From Bacilli bacterium (GTDB lineage: Bacteria; Bacillota_I; Bacilli_A; RFN20; CAG-826): 48,017 nt of DNA. Under the pieces are notes generated by a model that ran no database searches, had not been told where the DNA came from, and saw nothing but the letters and a program-made list of their open reading frames with translations. The stretch is from the NCBI GenBank assembly GCA_016298185.1, contig JAEDDA010000006.1, positions 1 through 48,017 of the forward strand, in the 5' to 3' direction. Below, piece after piece: positions 1 through 6,369 of this stretch. Position 1 is the first letter of the stretch. Each line of letters starts with the position of its first letter. Made by a program: the position numbers and the translations under genes.

Positions 1-90
1 CGATAAGAAACAGTTTAATAATTCTTTTTGCTTAACTTTAAGTTCAAAAGGTATGAACAAATATTGCTTTTCAATGGTAAAATAAGGCAT
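1..90 (-). CDS. IS1182-family transposase, N-terminal fragment (window edge)
   Basis: This frame starts with ATG at 90-88, about 6 nt behind a GGGAGGT ribosome site (97-103), and stays open for all 30 codons to the window edge. It begins MPYF, and about 13 of the 30 residues match the start of the transposase at 4624-6246, including the MPYF start, the F-x-L-x-V-K core and an FL near position 28. It would catalyse cut-and-paste or copy movement of its own element. Only the first 5-6% of a roughly 540-residue protein is present here, so whether this copy is intact cannot be judged. It reads in the same direction as the gene at 215-640. Confidence 0.8.
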   Translation of the reverse strand, partial: MPYFTIEKQYLFIPFELKVKQKELLNCFLS

Positions 91-115
91 ATCAATACCT
101 CCCTAAGCAAGAGAT

Positions 116-124
116 ATTGTAACA
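116..124 (-). promoter_or_regulatory. Extended -10 promoter of transposase copy B
   Basis: The minus strand reads TG-T-TACAAT here, an extended -10 box directly behind the second leader hairpin. The same TG-C-TACAAT sits at the same place in copy A. Any -35 contact would lie inside the hairpin. Confidence 0.55.
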
Positions 125-158
125 AAAGAGGTGATTTCTTGCGATTTCACCTCTTTTT
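124..158 (-). terminator. IS copy B leader hairpin 2
   Basis: Minus-strand stem AAAAGAGGTGA with TCACCTCTTTT, an 11 bp near-perfect helix followed by T residues. It lies between the element end and the transposase promoter, so it should stop or fold read-through RNA entering from the neighbouring gene. The same position in copy A has a helix of different sequence. Confidence 0.65.
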
Positions 159-168
159 CATAATAAAA

Positions 169-206
169 GGAGCTGTCATTCAGCTTTTAGGTTTTTCAAC
201 AGCCCC
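169..206 (-). terminator. IS copy B terminal hairpin 1
   Basis: Minus-strand GGGGCTGT (206-199) pairs with ACAGCTCC (176-169) over 8 bp with one G-U pair, followed by TTTTATT. The terminal repeat itself forms the 5' arm. Lying just beyond the stop of the gene at 215, it can act as that gene's terminator. Confidence 0.65.
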
Positions 207-214
207 ATTTTTCT

Positions 215-640
215 TTATTTCTTAGCTTTCCTATTAGCGAGTTCTTCATTAATAAGTCTCTTTAATATTTTTAAATCTTTATCGGATAAATTAACGTTAC
301 GATCAATCATTCCACCATAAGTGAGTTTCTTATAAATGAAGTCAAAATAATTTTCATAAGCATTAACTTCATTTTTCTTCACTGCCACTGGTTTTGGAGT
401 AGGTGTTCTTTTGGCTTCTTTATCTTCAACAAACTTCTTAATCGCTGGAACTAATTCTAAAAGATTAAAGGTATAATCCATCATAATCATCGGATCAAAG
501 AAAGATAAGTTTTCATTAATAACTTCTGGATAGATACCAATGATACGAGAAAGTCTTTCCGATGTAATATATTTGGCTTTTGGAAGTTTAGCCATACCTT
601 GAAGATATTTCTTTAAATCTTTTACATTTGGTTCTTTCAT
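215..640 (-). CDS. Hypothetical 141-residue protein, possible winged-helix start
   Basis: I do not recognise a family with confidence. The product is soluble, with no signal peptide or membrane segment. Residues about 18-50 (LPKAKYITSERLSRIIGI onward) loosely resemble the N-terminal DNA-binding helix-turn-helix of Rex-type regulators, but no Rossmann domain follows. A lysine/proline-rich linker (about 77-90) leads to a helical, basic C-terminus ending KAKK. The start is ATG at 640 with a GAGGCG ribosome site. The gene has its own promoter, inside the tRNA-Lys terminator region, and its downstream terminator appears to be supplied by the IS end. It could be a small regulator; this is inference from a short motif only. 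Confidence 0.6.
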   Translation of the reverse strand: MKEPNVKDLKKYLQGMAKLPKAKYITSERLSRIIGIYPEVINENLSFFDPMIMMDYTFNLLELVPAIKKFVEDKEAKRTPTPKPVAVKKNEVNAYENYFDFIYKKLTYGGMIDRNVNLSDKDLKILKRLINEELANRKAKK

Positions 641-662
641 ATAAGCGCCTCTATTTTTATTT

Positions 663-690
663 ATTATACAACAAAGTGATCAAGAAACAA
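663..690 (-). promoter_or_regulatory. Promoter of the 215-640 gene
   Basis: Minus strand TTGTTT (690-685), 16 nt spacer, TATAAT (668-663), 22 nt upstream of the start codon. The -35 overlaps the T tract that ends the tRNA-Lys terminator. Confidence 0.6.
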
Positions 691-714
691 AAAACGCAGT
701 TGCGAACCACTGCG
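688..714 (-). terminator. Terminator of tRNA-Lys
   Basis: Minus-strand stem ACGCAGT / ACTGCGT (714-708 with 700-694) followed by six T residues, about a dozen bases behind the tRNA 3' end. Confidence 0.75.
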
Positions 715-726
715 TTATGCGTTAAT

Positions 727-802
727 TGGTGATCCCTAAGGGATTCGAACCTTTGACCCACTGATTAAGAGTCAGTTGCTCTACCAGCTGAGCTAAGGGA
801 CC
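727..802 (-). tRNA. tRNA-Lys(CUU)
   Basis: The minus strand folds as a standard cloverleaf of 76 nt. The acceptor arm GGTCCCT pairs with AGGGATC, with one G-U pair and discriminator A. The D arm is AGCTCAGCTGGTAGAGC, the anticodon loop is CTCTTAA giving CUU (lysine AAG codon), and the T arm contains GGTTCGAATCC. The 3' CCA is encoded in the DNA (727-729). It stands alone, with its own promoter and terminator. Confidence 0.95.
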
Positions 803-818
803 ATAATTGCGCTAAATA

Positions 819-847
819 ATAATATATTAAAGGTTTAAAGATTTCAA
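819..847 (-). promoter_or_regulatory. Promoter of tRNA-Lys
   Basis: Minus strand TTGAAA (847-842), 17 nt spacer, TATTAT (824-819). This is close to the sigma-A consensus, with the expected start about 10 nt before the tRNA. Confidence 0.7.
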
Positions 848-905
848 TATAAACAAATTATTGTCTTTTTATTTATAAAATAGGCGGTTTAAGAAACGAA
901 AAAGA

Positions 906-947
906 AAAAGACAAGCATTTACCTAATTAAAGGCTATGCTGTCTTTT
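906..947 (-). terminator. Terminator of the metallo-beta-lactamase lipoprotein gene
   Basis: Minus-strand AAAAGACAGCAT (947-936) pairs with ATGCTTGTCTTTT (918-906), with one bulged base, and runs into TTTTTC. It lies about 20 bases behind the stop codon at 967. Confidence 0.6.
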
Positions 948-966
948 AAAACCTTAAAAATTGTTA

Positions 967-2079
967 TTAAAAGTATTTTGCAAACTCACTATTGAAGAAG
1001 GTGACGTTCTTTTCTTCTTCGATTGAGGCTGTTCCAATACCTTCTTTCTTAAGATAGTTTCTTTTTCTACCTGCGCCTGACATAGTCATATCATTCACAC
1101 CATCTGTGACAAATGTGATATCACCATTAATACCATTCCAATAGAAGTTTTGGGTTCTATTCTTAATTCTTCTCACTGTGGATTTGTTTGGGTGGTTGAG
1201 CTGATCATCACCACTGCCAAGAACTACTTGGTTAGGTGCGCATATTTCGCTAATCATCGCGCTAGAGGTAAAGATAACTTCTGGTCTAGTCCAATTTAAG
1301 AAATTGCTACCCATAGATGATGAACTGCAGTGATGTGTTCCTTTAAGCATTATTCTCTTCTTTGCGTCTTTGAATAAGTTTTGATGATTTTGCATAATTG
1401 TGAATTCTGCATTAGTGCTATCTGCATCACCACACATTACTAAATTCCAATATTTATATTCCAAGTTGAAAGATGTTGATGTTGTATTTGGATTATCAGT
1501 GGGGCACTTTTCATTTGGAAAGACTTCATCTTCACCAAAGTAGAAATCATTTTCCAACCATCTGATCCTCAAATCATTTTCTTTATCGATATCTAAAGTC
1601 TTAGATATTTTCATTTGTTCTTTAATACCATGATATGTCGCACCTGCATTTATATAAGATGTCCTTTTGTTAACATATGCCTGTACGTATGAGGAATTAT
1701 TAATCTTATCATTGCCATCTGTGTCATATGTGTAACCATAATCAACGATTTGTTTAACAGACATTCCTTCTAAGGCACCATTAATGATGCCACCGATATG
1801 ATCGCCATGAGGATGAGTGACCACTAATAAATCAATTTCTTTATCAGTGACTTTGTTATTTAAAACTTCATTAACATGACCAGCGTCTAATTCACTACCA
1901 GAATCCACTAAAATATCAAAATCTTTATATTGAATTAATGTAGATTCACCATATTCATCGCACATTTCAATAGATGTGATAGTTAAAGGATCACCTGGTT
2001 TGTAATTCTTTGTTTTATTACACGCGATTAAAGATGAACACGCTAATAAAGAGACTAATAAAATACTTTTCTTTAACAT
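967..2079 (-). CDS. ComEC-like metallo-beta-lactamase lipoprotein
   Basis: A 370-residue secreted lipoprotein: a short signal ends in lipobox SLIAC, with Cys20 as the lipid anchor. The mature part is a metallo-beta-lactamase fold with the metal site HPHGDH (H89, H91, D93, H94), a preceding VDSG strand (59-61), CGDAD (216-220) and THHCSSSS (248 onward). Together with the N-x-x-S strand (about 198-204), this pattern is that of the C-terminal hydrolase domain of the competence protein ComEC/Rec2. No ComEC membrane channel is present, so this is a free-standing, surface-anchored hydrolase. Substrate is unknown; DNA or phosphodiester cleavage is an inference from the family. Start ATG has a GAGGTAA ribosome site, and the gene has its own terminator. 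Confidence 0.85.
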   Translation of the reverse strand: MLKKSILLVSLLACSSLIACNKTKNYKPGDPLTITSIEMCDEYGESTLIQYKDFDILVDSGSELDAGHVNEVLNNKVTDKEIDLLVVTHPHGDHIGGIINGALEGMSVKQIVDYGYTYDTDGNDKINNSSYVQAYVNKRTSYINAGATYHGIKEQMKISKTLDIDKENDLRIRWLENDFYFGEDEVFPNEKCPTDNPNTTSTSFNLEYKYWNLVMCGDADSTNAEFTIMQNHQNLFKDAKKRIMLKGTHHCSSSSMGSNFLNWTRPEVIFTSSAMISEICAPNQVVLGSGDDQLNHPNKSTVRRIKNRTQNFYWNGINGDITFVTDGVNDMTMSGAGRKRNYLKKEGIGTASIEEEKNVTFFNSEFAKYF

Positions 2080-2120
2080 AGTTAATTACCTCAAAAATAT
2101 TATATAGGAAATAAAAGCAC

Positions 2121-2149
2121 AAAAAAAGAGAGGTCCGAGAACCTCTCTC
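2121..2149 (-). terminator. Terminator of the Ig-like lipoprotein gene
   Basis: Minus strand GAGAGAGGT, short loop, ACCTCTCTTTTTTT: an 8-9 bp stem with a long T tract, about 20 bases behind the stop at 2168. Confidence 0.8.
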
Positions 2150-2167
2150 AATATTGCAGTGATTAAA

Positions 2168-4396
2168 TTAATCAGAGAATGTAACTTTCGCTAATGCGAC
2201 AACACCGTTATATGATGTGGTGTTTGTAATTGCGAATGAAACTTTGTAGTACAAGTTAGCTGTTGGTGTAGCAAATGTGAAGTTCAATGAAGCTGTTCCT
2301 TCGTTTGTTGTAATTGCTGGAACTTCTTGGGAAGTAGTTGCGCCAACTTGTGTTGTGCATTCTGCATCACTATAGGAATAAATTGTAACGACTGCTTTTT
2401 CATCGGCTTGGTTATAGCTTTTACCAACTAAATCTAAGGTAACTGTTTTAACACCAAATGCGATTGCGTTATTTGTCTTAATCCATGTGCCTGGGTGATC
2501 TGCTGCGCTGATTGTTGTGGATTTTCCACCCATTTTAACGAACGCCCAAGCACCGTTGTTGTTTGCACCACCGGCAACTGTGAAGTCACCGTATTTCCAT
2601 GTGTCGTTATAAGCACTATGATTTGCGGTTTTGAGTGTGAAGTCAGCAACGACTGTTTGATGTTCAGCACCGGCTGCTGCAACTGTGAAGTCAACAGAAG
2701 CGTTGAGCGCACCACATGTAGCTGTTAATGTGTAAGCACCTGTTGTGGCTTCTGCGGTTGCAATGACTTTACCGTCAGCGTAAGAAACGCCTTGGTCTGC
2801 TGGAGAAACTGCAAATGTAACTGTGCCAGAAGCACCGAATGGCATTAATTTTGCTGTAACTGCTTTATTTCCACCTTGTTCGATTTCGAATGTTTCGGAT
2901 GGATTTAAGACGATTGATGTTGGATTAACTGGAATGTCTTCAACTTTTAATAATTTGGAATCATTACCACCATCGGTTTCATATGTGGTGTTATATTTCT
3001 TTAAAACACCAGACATTGTAACTGTTTTGCCAAGTAAAGAATTTTCAGCGGCATATGTTGTAGCGAAGGAACCATCGGAGCTACCATCTTTTAAACGATA
3101 GCCTTCGAAAGCTTTTTCGGTTTCGCCATCTGTTAACCAGATTGGGCCCCAGTTATTGTATTTTGTGCTATATGCTTCACTTGAAGAAACAAGACCTTTA
3201 ACATAAGCAACTTCAGGTGTTCCGGATGGGAATTTGTCGATGATCGCTTTTGCTTCTGCAATTGTTAATGGGTTTTCAAGTGTGCCGTAGTTAATGAGTT
3301 CAGCAACTGTAATATTTAATGTACCAAAGACTGTTTCATCTTCAGCATAAGCAGCTTTAACTGTAATTTCTGCATTGAGAGTAGCTTCAGCTGTAGCGGA
3401 AACTAAACCTTTTTGATCGATTGTGACGTGTTCATCACCTGTAACGGACCAAACTAATTCGCCAGCTGCGCCTGCAGGACCTAATTCTGCTTCAACTTGT
3501 AATGTACCACCTTGATAAATCTTATCGGAGGCTGCGCTTAATGTCACTGTTGTTGGTTCGACAGGACGTGTCTTATAAACAAATTGGTAGAAGAAGTCTG
3601 AATCGGCTTGTTCTAAATTACAACCAGAAATGTTTGTAAATGTGTTGTATGTACCTGGTAAGAATGTACCGTTGTTCTTTGATTCGCTTTGACCAGAAAT
3701 TGTTCTTTGAACTGTACCATAGGTAGAGTTCCAATCCCATTCACGTCCAGCTGTTGGAGTAGAAACGATTTCATAACGGTGAGAATCATTCATTTCGAAG
3801 TATTGCTTTTCAGCACCTTCACCCATGGTGATGTAGTACTTGTTAGAACCAGCATCTTCTAATTTGACTTGAACGGCTTCTGCCCAAGAAGCGGAAGTGT
3901 TACCACGGTTGTCGCCATTAACACTACCTGTGAAATAGTAGTATCCACCAACATTCTTTTGATTTGCACCAAATTTAAGTGTTTCTGTAGATGCCATGAT
4001 CGCTGCTGGATCTGTTAAGGCAACTGTAACCATTTCAGGTGTAACAGTAACTGTACATTCAGCGTACTTTGTTGTGTCTGCATTGGCTGTTGCTCTAATG
4101 TGGGCTGTACCTTCTTCGACTGCAGTAACCATACCACTTGCGTCGACGGATGCAACTGTAGCAGCGTCTGAACTCCATGTGTAAGTTCTGTCTTCCAATT
4201 GAATTGGTTTGACGCTTGCTGCTAATTGGAATGTTTGTCCAACTTCAAGAGATAATGTTTCATGATCGATTTCAACACGATCCACGACTACTGGGCCGGG
4301 ACCTGGTGTTGGAGGAACATCTTCACCACCTTTTGGTTGGCAACCACATAGCAAAAGACCTAAAGCAGGTAATAAGAGGAAAATTTTCTTATTCAT
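2168..4396 (-). CDS. Large surface lipoprotein with Big_2 Ig-like domains
   Basis: 742 residues. The signal peptide ends LLCGC with Cys19 as the lipid anchor, followed by a proline/glycine linker (about 26-36). Residues about 40-117 are a bacterial Ig-like (Big_2) domain (VEIDHETLSLEVGQTFQL start, then V-x-A-V-x-x-G-T-A). Two weaker Ig-like repeats follow at about 280-352 and 485-570. Between them, about 365-475 (GTLENPLTIAEA onward) looks like an OB-fold module seen in secreted nucleases and other surface proteins. The C-terminal ~165 residues look like a beta-sandwich, possibly ligand binding. No catalytic motif is visible, and the role is probably adhesion or binding. The gene has an AAAGGAGA ribosome site and its own promoter and terminator, so it is a single transcription unit. 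Confidence 0.75.
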   Translation of the reverse strand: MNKKIFLLLPALGLLLCGCQPKGGEDVPPTPGPGPVVVDRVEIDHETLSLEVGQTFQLAASVKPIQLEDRTYTWSSDAATVASVDASGMVTAVEEGTAHIRATANADTTKYAECTVTVTPEMVTVALTDPAAIMASTETLKFGANQKNVGGYYYFTGSVNGDNRGNTSASWAEAVQVKLEDAGSNKYYITMGEGAEKQYFEMNDSHRYEIVSTPTAGREWDWNSTYGTVQRTISGQSESKNNGTFLPGTYNTFTNISGCNLEQADSDFFYQFVYKTRPVEPTTVTLSAASDKIYQGGTLQVEAELGPAGAAGELVWSVTGDEHVTIDQKGLVSATAEATLNAEITVKAAYAEDETVFGTLNITVAELINYGTLENPLTIAEAKAIIDKFPSGTPEVAYVKGLVSSSEAYSTKYNNWGPIWLTDGETEKAFEGYRLKDGSSDGSFATTYAAENSLLGKTVTMSGVLKKYNTTYETDGGNDSKLLKVEDIPVNPTSIVLNPSETFEIEQGGNKAVTAKLMPFGASGTVTFAVSPADQGVSYADGKVIATAEATTGAYTLTATCGALNASVDFTVAAAGAEHQTVVADFTLKTANHSAYNDTWKYGDFTVAGGANNNGAWAFVKMGGKSTTISAADHPGTWIKTNNAIAFGVKTVTLDLVGKSYNQADEKAVVTIYSYSDAECTTQVGATTSQEVPAITTNEGTASLNFTFATPTANLYYKVSFAITNTTSYNGVVALAKVTFSD

Positions 4397-4427
4397 TATA
4401 TGTCTCCTTTGCTTTATAGCATTCTCA

Positions 4428-4436
4428 TTATAGCAT
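4428..4436 (-). promoter_or_regulatory. Extended -10 promoter of the Ig-like lipoprotein
   Basis: The minus strand reads TG-C-TATAAT, a perfect extended -10, ending about 31 nt before the ATG at 4396. No good -35 is seen at 17 nt. It lies outside the IS, so the insertion at 4506 leaves the core promoter intact but replaces everything beyond about -80. Confidence 0.6.
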
Positions 4437-4503
4437 TACATTTTTTTATTTGTATATTAAAAATAAATTTTTATGTTTTACTTTTTATAGATGAAGGAAA
4501 GAA

Positions 4504-4549
4504 AAAAGGGGCTGTTCGAAAACCCATAGGTGAGTAGATAGCCCCTTTT
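4504..4549 (+). terminator. IS copy A terminal hairpin 1
   Basis: AAAAGGGGCTGT (4504-4515) pairs with ATAGCCCCTTTT (4538-4549), with one G-U pair, ending in TTTTATT. Here the terminal repeat doubles as the 5' arm of a factor-independent terminator facing into the element. Confidence 0.7.
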
Positions 4550-4557
4550 ATTATGAA

Positions 4558-4591
4558 AAAAGTGACGAAATCGCCAGAAATCGCCACTTTT
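4558..4591 (+). terminator. IS copy A leader hairpin 2
   Basis: AAAAGTG-A-CG pairs with CG-C-CACTTTT across an A-C mismatch and runs into the T residues that overlap the transposase promoter. It is the counterpart of 124-158, with a different stem sequence. Confidence 0.6.
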
Positions 4592-4599
4592 GCTACAAT
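4591..4599 (+). promoter_or_regulatory. Extended -10 promoter of the transposase
   Basis: TG-C-TACAAT lies 24 nt before the ATG at 4624, with a GGAGG ribosome site at 4613-4617. The same arrangement is present in copy B. Confidence 0.55.
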
Positions 4600-4623
4600 A
4601 CAACTGTTCAACGGAGGTATTGT

Positions 4624-6246
4624 ATGCCTTATTTTAACACAGGAAAAATGTTTTTGGTTCCTTCCTTCGACCTTGAGGTTAAGGAACAGGAGAAAATAGG
4701 AAAATTTCTTACTCTTTTAGATAATTCTGGAGTTAGCAAGATAATCGATAAATATATTAAAAACAACACCTCAAAAGGTGGAAGGCCAGGATATAACTAC
4801 TATCACTTATTCGCCACAATAATATATGGATTCGCTTTTACTAGGTGTACATTAAGAGAACTTGCTGATGCTTGTAAATATGATCTTAGGTTTATTTCTT
4901 TAATGGAGCAAGAGAGACCAACTTATACAAAATTCTGTGATTTTATAAATAAAGTAATTGTTCCAAATGAAGAAGAAATCTTCTCTTTGATATCGATGGA
5001 AATTGCTAAAGAGATGAATATTGAAATGGATGATGCTTTTATCGATGGAACAAAGTTTGAAGCTAATGCTAACAAATATAAATTTGTTTGGAAACCTACT
5101 AAACACCATAAAAGATTAACTGTTAAAGCAGGTGAAATTATTAAAAAGCATCAGTTATTTGATAATTATCGAGAAGAAGAACTTATAAGGAGCAACACTC
5201 TTGCAAATGCGATTACCAATCTTAAATTAAAAAAAGATAAACTCAATGAAATAACTTACAAGAACGTTAAAAAAGCTTTAATAGGCTTATTAGAAAAGAC
5301 TCTCGAATACGAAGAAAAAGAAGAGACAATTGGTCCAAATAGAAAGTCGTATTACAAAACAGATAAAGATGCTACTGCAATGGCTCTTAAGGCCGATTAT
5401 TATTCAGGTTTAGGCAGCAACATACATGCCGCTTATAATGTACAGATTCTTGTTATTAAGGGTTTGGTTTTTTCATATTATGTTTCCCAGTCTCGAACAG
5501 ATATTAATGATTTCATTGATGTAATCGATGTTTTTGCTAAATTTTATGGGTTTTGGCCAACAAGAATATGCGCTGATGCGGGATATGGATCATTAGATAA
5601 TTACCGATATTTAGAAAAGCACAACATCAAAAACTATGTTAAGCATCAATCATGGGAAGGCAATAAATCTGCCAGGAATCCAGATTGTTATCATTTAAAT
5701 AAGGATGACACGATTGCTTGTTTAAATGAACATATTGGTTATGAAACAAAATTGCCTTATCGACATCCAAGAAAAGCAGAAGCTGTTTTCTATAAAGTTA
5801 ACGGTTGTAACTCCTGCAATTGGATGCCTTTTTGTAAACGATTCATGATGAGACAAGATGAAGACTTTAAAATATTTGAAGTTGTTAAAGATTTAGAAAG
5901 ATATAAGTATCAATCGCAAAATAATCTTTGTTCTCCTAAAGGTATAGAGATGAGAGTTAACCGTTCTATACAAGTAGAAGGAGTATTTGGAATAGAAAAA
6001 CAAGACTATGGTTATGTGAGATTTAGAAGAAGAGGGTTAGAAAAAGTATCTACTGAGTCAATGCTTAATTTTCTAGGATTAAATATCGCTAAATTATTTC
6101 GTTATTACGAAACAGGGAAACTAAATAAGTTTTGGGCCGCGCCAGACAATCTAGAACCAGAGGTATTTAAAAAGCCTAGCTGGAAACGACTCGCAAAAAA
6201 GGGGCGAAAACTAAATATCAAAATGAAAGAAAACATAGGCAAATAG
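4624..6246 (+). CDS. IS1182-family transposase (DDE type)
   Basis: 540 residues, a full-length transposase of the IS1182 group. The N-terminal region (about 50-110, GGRPGYNYYHLFATIIYGF onward) is the helical InsH/DUF772-type DNA-binding domain. The RNase H-like core supplies the acidic triad: D141 in IDGTKFEAN, D318 in ICADAGYG, and E452 in the VEGVFGIEKQDYGYVRFRRR block. Cysteines C395, C398 and C404 with C365 form a zinc-finger-like patch typical of these enzymes. The frame is unbroken and the catalytic residues are present, so the enzyme may be active. Start is ATG with GGAGG at a 6 nt spacing. Transcription is probably from the promoter inside the element at 4591; the two upstream hairpins should block read-through. 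Confidence 0.92.
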   Translation: MPYFNTGKMFLVPSFDLEVKEQEKIGKFLTLLDNSGVSKIIDKYIKNNTSKGGRPGYNYYHLFATIIYGFAFTRCTLRELADACKYDLRFISLMEQERPTYTKFCDFINKVIVPNEEEIFSLISMEIAKEMNIEMDDAFIDGTKFEANANKYKFVWKPTKHHKRLTVKAGEIIKKHQLFDNYREEELIRSNTLANAITNLKLKKDKLNEITYKNVKKALIGLLEKTLEYEEKEETIGPNRKSYYKTDKDATAMALKADYYSGLGSNIHAAYNVQILVIKGLVFSYYVSQSRTDINDFIDVIDVFAKFYGFWPTRICADAGYGSLDNYRYLEKHNIKNYVKHQSWEGNKSARNPDCYHLNKDDTIACLNEHIGYETKLPYRHPRKAEAVFYKVNGCNSCNWMPFCKRFMMRQDEDFKIFEVVKDLERYKYQSQNNLCSPKGIEMRVNRSIQVEGVFGIEKQDYGYVRFRRRGLEKVSTESMLNFLGLNIAKLFRYYETGKLNKFWAAPDNLEPEVFKKPSWKRLAKKGRKLNIKMKENIGK

Positions 6247-6251
6247 GTTTT

Positions 6252-6272
6252 CGAACAATCTAAGATTGTTCG
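6252..6272 (+). terminator. Hairpin behind the transposase gene
   Basis: CGAACAATC, loop TAA, GATTGTTCG: a perfect 9 bp stem six bases behind the transposase stop, followed by only a short T run. Its left arm overlaps an 11-base repeat of the terminal sequence (GTTTTCGAACA). Confidence 0.5.
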
Positions 6273-6296
6273 TTTACTCACAACAATAAATTATAA

Positions 6297-6351
6297 TAAA
6301 AGGGGTGTCCTTTTTGCTCATTTTATTTCATGAGTTTTCGAACAGCCCCTT
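6297..6351. terminator. Right-end hairpin of IS copy A
   Basis: AAAAGGGG-TGT (6297-6307) can pair with ACAGCCCCTT in the right terminal repeat, with one bulged C. On the minus strand the stem follows the nuclease gene stop (6370) and leads into TTTTATTATA, so the element could supply the terminator of the ABC-nuclease operon. Confidence 0.5.
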
Positions 6352-6369
6352 AATTATTTTGGTTATCAA

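Larger units (their letters stand above)
1..206 (-). mobile_element. IS1182-like element, truncated by window edge (copy B)
   Basis: Read on the minus strand, this stretch matches the 5' end of the complete element at 4506-6351, in the same order. It has a GGGGCTGTT terminal sequence ending at 206, a first hairpin (169-206), a conserved TTTTATTATGAAAAA spacer, a second hairpin (124-158), an extended -10 box, a strong GGGAGGT ribosome site and a transposase start at 90. The terminal repeat differs from copy A (TTGAAAAAC in place of TTCGAAAAC), so this is a diverged relative and not a fresh duplicate. The element ends 8 bp beyond the stop codon of the minus-strand gene at 215. The rest lies outside the window. 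Confidence 0.85.
4506..6351 (+). mobile_element. Complete IS1182-like insertion sequence (copy A)
   Basis: The element is 1846 bp long. Its terminal inverted repeats, 4506-4527 and 6330-6351, share 21 of 22 positions (outer part AAGGGGCTGTTCGAAAAC). They enclose one transposase gene. The left end carries two hairpins before the transposase promoter. The right end has one perfect hairpin behind the transposase and another formed with the terminal repeat. No target duplication is obvious: the flanks read GAAA on the left and AATT on the right. The element sits between two lipoprotein genes and interrupts neither. Its right end is 18 bp from the stop codon of the nuclease gene at 6370. Confidence 0.9.

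Noticed and set aside
28..225. A 65-codon plus-strand open frame at the left edge.
   Set aside because: It runs antisense through the IS copy B leader hairpins and transposase start, which explain the region better; there is no ribosome site.
4502..6355. Target-site duplication for IS copy A.
   Set aside because: Flanking bases (GAAA on the left, AATT on the right) do not match at any short length I could see.
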